The position numbers were made by a program, and so were the translations under genes. This document shows, one piece after another, positions 25,440 to 29,325 of a stretch of DNA of 29,325 nucleotides. The notes below the pieces were generated by a model. The model was given only the letters and a program-made list of their open reading frames with translations, did not search any database and was not told the origin of the DNA. How positions within the stretch are numbered: position 1 is the first letter of the stretch; every line of letters begins with the position of its first letter. Origin of the DNA: an uncultured Clostridia bacterium (GTDB lineage Bacteria > Bacillota > Clostridia > TANB77 > CAG-508); NCBI GenBank assembly GCA_947631315.1, contig CANRLA010000004.1, positions 1 through 29,325 on the forward strand. The letters run 5' to 3'.

Positions 25440-25626
25440 ATTAAGGTAAAAACTTAATAAAAAAAGAATAAATCTTGTAATTAGTCTATATTAGACTTTT
25501 TATAAGATTTATTCTTTTATTTTTTACAAAATTTTAATATTTTTTTATTTTTTATTATATTGACTTAACCTTCTCGTTATGCTACATTTTTAATATAGTA
25601 ATTTTTTATTAAGTTTTTACCTTAAT
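25440..25626 (-). repeat. 187-bp structured element, copy B (candidate leader RNA or MITE)
   Basis: The layout matches copy A to the base: 25-bp terminal inverted repeats (25440-25464, 25602-25626), a 13-bp internal inverted repeat (25464-25476, 25504-25516) and a cap hairpin AGTCTATATTAGACT (25483-25497). Relative to copy A, the first 80 nt differ at about nine positions. These include A-to-T changes at equivalent places in both terminal arms and swaps in both arms of the cap hairpin. The middle 60 nt are diverged. It lies 57 nt before the FxLYD-like gene. The remainder of the roughly 390-nt gap up to acpP holds only the acpP terminator. Confidence 0.85.
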
Positions 25627-25735
25627 TATAAATTTTTTTCTTTTTATACTATTAGTTTAATTCTATGATTTATATCCCTGCCATTTTTTATAAACATTCT
25701 AAAAATTTCATAAAATTTCTCTTTTTTCCACAGAT

Positions 25736-25764
25736 AAAAAAAGAAGGTTTTATTTCCTTCTTTT
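25736..25764 (-). terminator. Terminator after acpP
   Basis: AAAGAAGG / CCTTCTTT (25756-25763 and 25740-25747) with an 8-nt loop, followed by a T run on the minus strand. It starts 13 nt after the acpP stop. Confidence 0.85.
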
Positions 25765-25776
25765 CATTTGTATTAT

Positions 25777-26019
25777 TTAAGCTACATGATCTTTTATATA
25801 ATCTACAACATCGCCTACTGTTGCAACTTTTTCTGCATCACTATCAGGAATTTCTATATCAAATTCTTCTTCTAATGCCATTATTAGTTCAACAATATCT
25901 AGTGAATCTGCGCCTAAATCATCTATAAATGATGATTCTAGTGCTATTGAACCTTCACTTGCGCCTAATTGTTCTACAATTATCTTTTTAACTTTCTCAA
26001 ATATTTCTTCTGAATTCAT
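25777..26019 (-). CDS. acpP: Acyl carrier protein
   Basis: An 80-residue acidic helical protein that carries growing acyl chains on a phosphopantetheine arm during fatty acid synthesis. The attachment serine is Ser39 in DLGADSLDIVELIMALEEEF. The C-terminal IPDSDAEKVATVGDVVDYI is typical. I chose the ATG at 26019 because the strong GGGAGGTGA lies 11 nt upstream; upstream non-ATG openings overlap that site. It lies 111 nt downstream of plsX, the usual partner for delivering acyl groups to phospholipid synthesis. Confidence 0.96.
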   Translation of the reverse strand: MNSEEIFEKVKKIIVEQLGASEGSIALESSFIDDLGADSLDIVELIMALEEEFDIEIPDSDAEKVATVGDVVDYIKDHVA

Positions 26020-26130
26020 TACTCTCAAGTCACCTCCCCTCAATTGAAGTATTAATTATTAATTCATATTTTCTATATTCTTACAATAATACAATGTAAT
26101 TTAATTGTCAATATATTTTTTTTAAAATTA

Positions 26131-27204
26131 TTATTTTGATTCTAAATCTTGAATAAATGCTTTTATTTCCTGCATTTTTTCTTTATTTAAATCTGATTCA
26201 TATATCTCGGTCAATTGGTCAACAGCTTTATTTTTTACAAAATTTTCTGCCTGTTTTATAGTAAACTTAAATAATTTTTCGTCACTACTTCCATGTGCTT
26301 TTACTACAGGTTTTTGTACTCCTAAGAAAAGTGCTCCTCCATATTCCTTATAATCTACTATTTTTGAAAATCTTTTTATTGATGGAAGTGCCGGTAGAGT
26401 TCCTAACTTACTCCATATATTATGCATTAAGCTTTCTTTTAATGATTTCTTTATAAACTTGCCTAGTCCTTCTACAGACTTTAAAAATACATTGCCTGTA
26501 AATCCATCGGCTATAATTATATCTACATTTCCTGAAAATGCATCTCTTCCTTCTATATTTCCAATAAAATTAATATTTAATTCATCAGAATATTTTTTTA
26601 ATAACTGATATGAATTCCTTACTAGTTCATTTCCTTTAGTTTCCTCTGTTCCAATATTTAAAAGACCTAGTCTAGGAGCTTCTATTCCTAGGGTATTATG
26701 CATATATATTGTTGACATCTGCGCAAATTGTAATAAATTAATTGGTTTACAATTAGTATTAGCTCCACAATCCATCAAAACCAATTTTCCATGATATGAT
26801 GGTAAAATACCTGCTAATGCTGGTCTATCTATTCCTTTTATTCTACCTACAATCAATGTTGCTCCTGTAAGAAGTGCTCCTGAATTTCCAGCAGAAATAA
26901 AAACATCTCCTTTTCCTTCTTTTAATAGATTAAATCCAACTACCATAGAAGAATCTTTTTTATTTTTTATTGCTTGTGTTGGAATATCTTCCATTTCTAT
27001 TGTATCATTACAATTATAGATACTTAATCTTGGAGATATCTCTTTTAAACTTTTTCCATAGAATTCTTTTACTTTAGAATTTATTACTGTTTCTTTTCCA
27101 ATTAAAACTACCTCTGCTTCTACTTCATTTATTGCGCTCACGGCGCCTTTTATTGTCGCATCTGGTGCATTATCTCCACCCATTGCATCTAATAATATTT
27201 TCAT
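26131..27204 (-). CDS. plsX: Phosphate acyltransferase PlsX
   Basis: A 357-residue peripheral membrane enzyme that turns acyl-ACP into acyl-phosphate, the donor used by PlsY in the first step of phospholipid synthesis. The start MKILLDAMGGDNAPDATIKG is the family's hallmark N-terminus. SAGNSGALLTGA, MDCGANTNC, NIGTEETKGN, IIADGFTGNVFLKS and GALFLGVQKPVVKAHGSS are further conserved stretches. The length is slightly above the Bacillus protein. AAAGGAG lies 11 nt before the ATG at 27204. It has its own promoter, and the insertion sequence ends just upstream of that promoter without touching it. Confidence 0.96.
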   Translation of the reverse strand: MKILLDAMGGDNAPDATIKGAVSAINEVEAEVVLIGKETVINSKVKEFYGKSLKEISPRLSIYNCNDTIEMEDIPTQAIKNKKDSSMVVGFNLLKEGKGDVFISAGNSGALLTGATLIVGRIKGIDRPALAGILPSYHGKLVLMDCGANTNCKPINLLQFAQMSTIYMHNTLGIEAPRLGLLNIGTEETKGNELVRNSYQLLKKYSDELNINFIGNIEGRDAFSGNVDIIIADGFTGNVFLKSVEGLGKFIKKSLKESLMHNIWSKLGTLPALPSIKRFSKIVDYKEYGGALFLGVQKPVVKAHGSSDEKLFKFTIKQAENFVKNKAVDQLTEIYESDLNKEKMQEIKAFIQDLESK

Positions 27205-27256
27205 ATTTGTTTTGCACTCCTTTATACTTAATTGTTAAATATATGTAGTTTTTAAT

Positions 27257-27285
27257 ATTTTATAACTTATATTTAGTAAAGTCAA
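27257..27285 (-). promoter_or_regulatory. Promoter of plsX-acpP
   Basis: TTGACT (27285-27280), a 17-nt spacer and TAAAAT (27262-27257) on the minus strand, about 53 nt before plsX. The direct repeat flanking the insertion sequence begins only 4 nt upstream of the -35 box. I see no FapR-type operator. Confidence 0.75.
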
Positions 27286-27288
27286 TTC

Positions 27289-27315
27289 ATATTTTCTAAT
27301 TTATCCTTTAATACT
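27289..27315. repeat. 27-bp direct repeat, left of the insertion sequence
   Basis: It begins ATATTTTCTAATTTATCC and is identical over 27 nt to 28438-28464 on the other side of the insertion sequence. Confidence 0.85.
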
Positions 27316-28437
27316 GTAGGTTTGTCAAACATATGTCACACTATCTTAGAAATATCTATTATTGAAATACCTTTTATGACTTCTTTGAACTTTAACCTTT
27401 TATATATTCTATATATTTTTCGTTTGGACTCTTCCATCCTAATGGTTTCATTGGAAAATTATTATACTCTTTTTCCCAATATTTTAGTCTATTTTTAAAA
27501 TCTTCAAAACTATAAAATATCTTATCATAATAAAACCTTTCTTGATCTTTTCTATGGCTTCTTTCTACTTTTCCATTATGTCTCGGTGTTTTTGGTTTTA
27601 TTAGCTTATGCCTTATTCCTAATTCTTTTAACCTCTTTTCAAACATCGTTTCACTTGTTGTTCTTTGTGGATTTAATCTATTTGTGAACTCTGTTCCATT
27701 ATCTGTTTGTATACATTCTATTTTATATTTAAATCTCTTTCTTATTATTTCTATAAATTCTGTTGATGCATATGTACTATGCTCTTTACTTGCCCATAAT
27801 ACTCTCTGTCTTGTGTATTCATCTATTGCTGTATATTGATAATATCTTCCTTCTGTCTCTTTCACTTCTTTTGTTAAACTCTTTCCTGGTACATATTTTA
27901 CATCTACTTGTATTCTTTCTCCTGGATATTTCATTTGCTCATATGGTTTGGGTTCATATTCTTTCTTTTTACTTGGTGCCTTTTTGTATATTCCTATCCT
28001 TTGCATTACTCTATATAAGCTTGTTATACTTCTTGTATATCCTGCTCTTCTTAATTTTACCCATAATACTACTAATCCTGTATCTTTATTTTTATTCTTA
28101 TAATCCTTTATTTTCTTTATTTCTTCTTGGGTATGTTGATTTGGATGATATTTTGGCCTCCTAGACTTATTTTTTAAACTTTCTAATGTTCCATCGTATC
28201 TTTCTCTCCATCTATATATTGTTTTTCTATGCATCTTATATTTTATTGCTGCATTTGTTACTCCATGTCTATAAGAATATTTTATAACCGATTGCTTATA
28301 TAATATATCTTGTGTTATACTATTCATGGGAAATACCTTCTTTCGATAAAGTTTTTGTGGTTAAAAACATTTTATCATATTTGGGGTATTTCCCTTTTTA
28401 TTTTTATATTACTGTGACATATCTATTGTAAACCTAT
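27316..28437 (-). mobile_element. IS481/IS3-superfamily insertion sequence, complete
   Basis: An element of about 1.12 kb with one intact transposase gene. The ends are imperfect inverted repeats: the first 27 nt of each end agree at about 20 positions, both reading TAGGTTT near the tip and ATATGTCACA inside. It is bounded by 27-bp direct repeats, unusually long for a target duplication in this group. The exact tips are uncertain by a base or two. It lies between the rplL terminator and the plsX promoter. Confidence 0.82.
27392..28327 (-). CDS. IS481-like DDE transposase
   Basis: A 311-residue transposase in a single frame. The N-terminal helix-turn-helix region (VIKYSYRHGVTNAAIKYKMH, then TIYRWRERYDG) should bind the element ends. 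The rve/integrase core shows the catalytic triad: Asp in IQVDVKYV, Asp in IQTDNGTEFTN, and Glu in HNGKVERSHRKDQE. It is complete and shows no ribosomal frameshift arrangement, which favours IS481 over classical two-frame IS3. GAAAGAAGG lies about 7 nt before the ATG at 28327. The ribosome site is inside the 3' arm of a 10-bp inverted repeat (GGGAAATACC / GGTATTTCCC, 28328-28337 and 28385-28394), so translation may be restrained when the gene is read from outside. Confidence 0.9.
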   Translation of the reverse strand: MNSITQDILYKQSVIKYSYRHGVTNAAIKYKMHRKTIYRWRERYDGTLESLKNKSRRPKYHPNQHTQEEIKKIKDYKNKNKDTGLVVLWVKLRRAGYTRSITSLYRVMQRIGIYKKAPSKKKEYEPKPYEQMKYPGERIQVDVKYVPGKSLTKEVKETEGRYYQYTAIDEYTRQRVLWASKEHSTYASTEFIEIIRKRFKYKIECIQTDNGTEFTNRLNPQRTTSETMFEKRLKELGIRHKLIKPKTPRHNGKVERSHRKDQERFYYDKIFYSFEDFKNRLKYWEKEYNNFPMKPLGWKSPNEKYIEYIKG

Positions 28438-28464
28438 ATATTTTCTAATTTATCCTTTAATACT
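28438..28464. repeat. 27-bp direct repeat, right of the insertion sequence
   Basis: Identical to 27289-27315 and ends CTTTAATACT. Confidence 0.85.
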
Positions 28465-28534
28465 ATGACATACTAATACTTTATAACAGTATCAGTATCT
28501 TTGATATGAAATCAAATATTATGCGAATTATAAT

Positions 28535-28590
28535 AAAAAACCCTTTATACTGTCCAACTTTTTGGGTTCAGTACAGTATATAGGGTTTTT
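28535..28590 (-). terminator. Terminator of the rplJ-rplL operon
   Basis: A long hairpin: AAAAACCCTTTATACTGT pairs with ACAGTATATAGGGTTTTT with one mismatch, and a smaller CCAA / TTGG hairpin sits in the loop. Runs of A and T on its two sides would let it work in both directions. It starts 22 nt after the rplL stop. Between it and the insertion sequence are only about 70 nt of AT-rich DNA with no gene. Confidence 0.85.
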
Positions 28591-28612
28591 AATTTATAAG
28601 ACTTTATTTTTA

Positions 28613-28981
28613 TTATTGTAATTCAACTGTTGCTCCAGCTTCTTCTAATTTTTTCTTTAATTCTTCAGCATCTGCTGTTGGTACGTTTTCTTTAACTGTT
28701 TTTGGAGCTCCATCAACTAAGTCTTTTGCTTCTTTTAATCCTAGACCTGTTGCATCTCTAACTACCTTTATAACTTGGATTTTTTGTGCTCCTGCTTCTT
28801 TTAATACTACATTGAAGCTTGATTTTTCTTCAGCTGCTCCTGCTGCTGCTCCACCTGCTACTGGTGCTGCAACTGCTGCTGCAGATACTCCATATTTTTC
28901 TTCGATATTTTTAACTAATTCAGCTAATTCAACTACTGTTAAGCTGTCAATTGATTCTAATATTTCATCAACTTTTGCCAT
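28613..28981 (-). CDS. rplL: 50S ribosomal protein L7/L12
   Basis: A 122-residue acidic stalk protein that recruits and activates translational GTPases. It has the N-terminal dimerisation helices (MAKVDEILESIDSLTVVELA), an Ala/Gly-rich hinge (AAAVAAPVAGGAAAGAAEEK) and the globular C-terminal domain with IKVVRDATGLGLKEAKDLVD. The start at 28981 has GGAGG 8 nt upstream (AAGGAGGAATTTAAA); the longer opening has no such site. It follows rplJ by 179 nt, the universal rplJ-rplL order. Confidence 0.97.
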   Translation of the reverse strand: MAKVDEILESIDSLTVVELAELVKNIEEKYGVSAAAVAAPVAGGAAAGAAEEKSSFNVVLKEAGAQKIQVIKVVRDATGLGLKEAKDLVDGAPKTVKENVPTADAEELKKKLEEAGATVELQ

Positions 28982-29160
28982 TTTAAATTCCTCCTTCTTC
29001 CTTACAAACATGGCAGTTTGTAATTATTTTTAATTTTTTTAATTTTAAGTTTAGTTTTAATTTAAACTTTATTTTTTTAATTTAATATTTTTTTGAATTT
29101 TATTTTTTGACTCAAAATTCTAAAAGTCTTATTTTTTTATTTGCTTTATTTTACAAACAA

Positions 29161-29325
29161 CTAAGCTTCTGCTCCTGCCTCTGCTTCTTTCTTTATTCTT
29201 ACTTGGTCAATTGCAACTGCAACTTTTGAAATTGTTTGTAACAATGAACCAGCAAGTTTTGATAGAAGTTCTTCTCTTGATGGAAGTTTTGCAAGTGTAA
29301 TAATTTCTTCTACACTCATAACTTT
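29161..29325 (-). CDS. rplJ: 50S ribosomal protein L10, C-terminal part (cut by window edge)
   Basis: Only the last 54 residues are visible: KVMSVEEIITLAKLPSREEL, LSKLAGSLLQTISKVAVAID, QVRIKKEAEAGAEA, ending at the stop at 29163-29161. 'LPSREELLSKLAGSLLQ...' and the final 'A...vr.KKE' helix match the L10 C-terminus, which forms the base onto which L7/L12 dimers attach. The position directly upstream of rplL confirms it. The gene's start and its autoregulatory leader lie outside the window. Confidence 0.93.
   Translation of the reverse strand, partial: KVMSVEEIITLAKLPSREELLSKLAGSLLQTISKVAVAIDQVRIKKEAEAGAEA

Overview
The window is strongly AT-rich and carries a mix of Clostridia-type housekeeping genes: a T-box-regulated aspS, long-form gltX, RNase J, AddB, the sporulation checkpoint protein BofA with a DUF2508 (YaaL) partner, bifunctional AdhE and plsX-acpP. 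This points to an anaerobic, fermentative, probably spore-forming low-GC Bacillota (class Clostridia). The genus cannot be fixed from the sequence. Nearly everything is on the minus strand; only serS and ysxC (6616-8576) run on the plus strand.

Layout from left to right: the 5' end of aspS with its T-box leader (1-645); tmk (735-1409); adhE (1533-4133); a first prepilin-like surface gene (4282-5554) with a 187-bp structured element just upstream (5596-5782); bofA and a DUF2508 gene (5802-6374); serS-ysxC (+); a possible tiny orphan transcript (8592-8702); a cysteine-rich CBS-pair protein; a DUF951 protein (9246-9425); gltX; rnjA; dtd; a 255-bp repeat element with terminal inverted repeats and two covarying hairpins (13866-14120); addB; a GtrII-like membrane protein; ogg; an Elp3-like radical SAM gene; rnc; a second surface-protein cassette (21882-25626) made of a frameshifted LamG-type remnant, a prepilin-like multidomain gene with 135-bp tandem repeats, a FxLYD-type membrane protein and a second copy of the 187-bp element; acpP and plsX; a complete IS481/IS3-superfamily insertion sequence (27316-28437); and rplL plus the 3' end of rplJ.

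The housekeeping genes cover aminoacyl-tRNA synthesis and proofreading (aspS, serS, gltX, dtd), RNA processing (rnjA, rnc), ribosome assembly and function (ysxC, rplJ, rplL), lipid synthesis (plsX, acpP), DNA repair (addB, ogg), nucleotide supply (tmk) and fermentation (adhE). All of them read through without a break. Every frameshift I can see falls in the two accessory surface-protein loci.

The most interesting material is the pair of 187-bp elements. They have identical length, the same internal geometry and coordinated substitutions in both arms of their stems. Each sits a few tens of bases upstream of a prepilin-like or secreted gene, in the same orientation. They could be structured leaders (cis-regulatory RNAs) or a MITE family that has settled in front of surface genes. 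A separate hairpin family around dtd (three copies) also shows compensatory changes.
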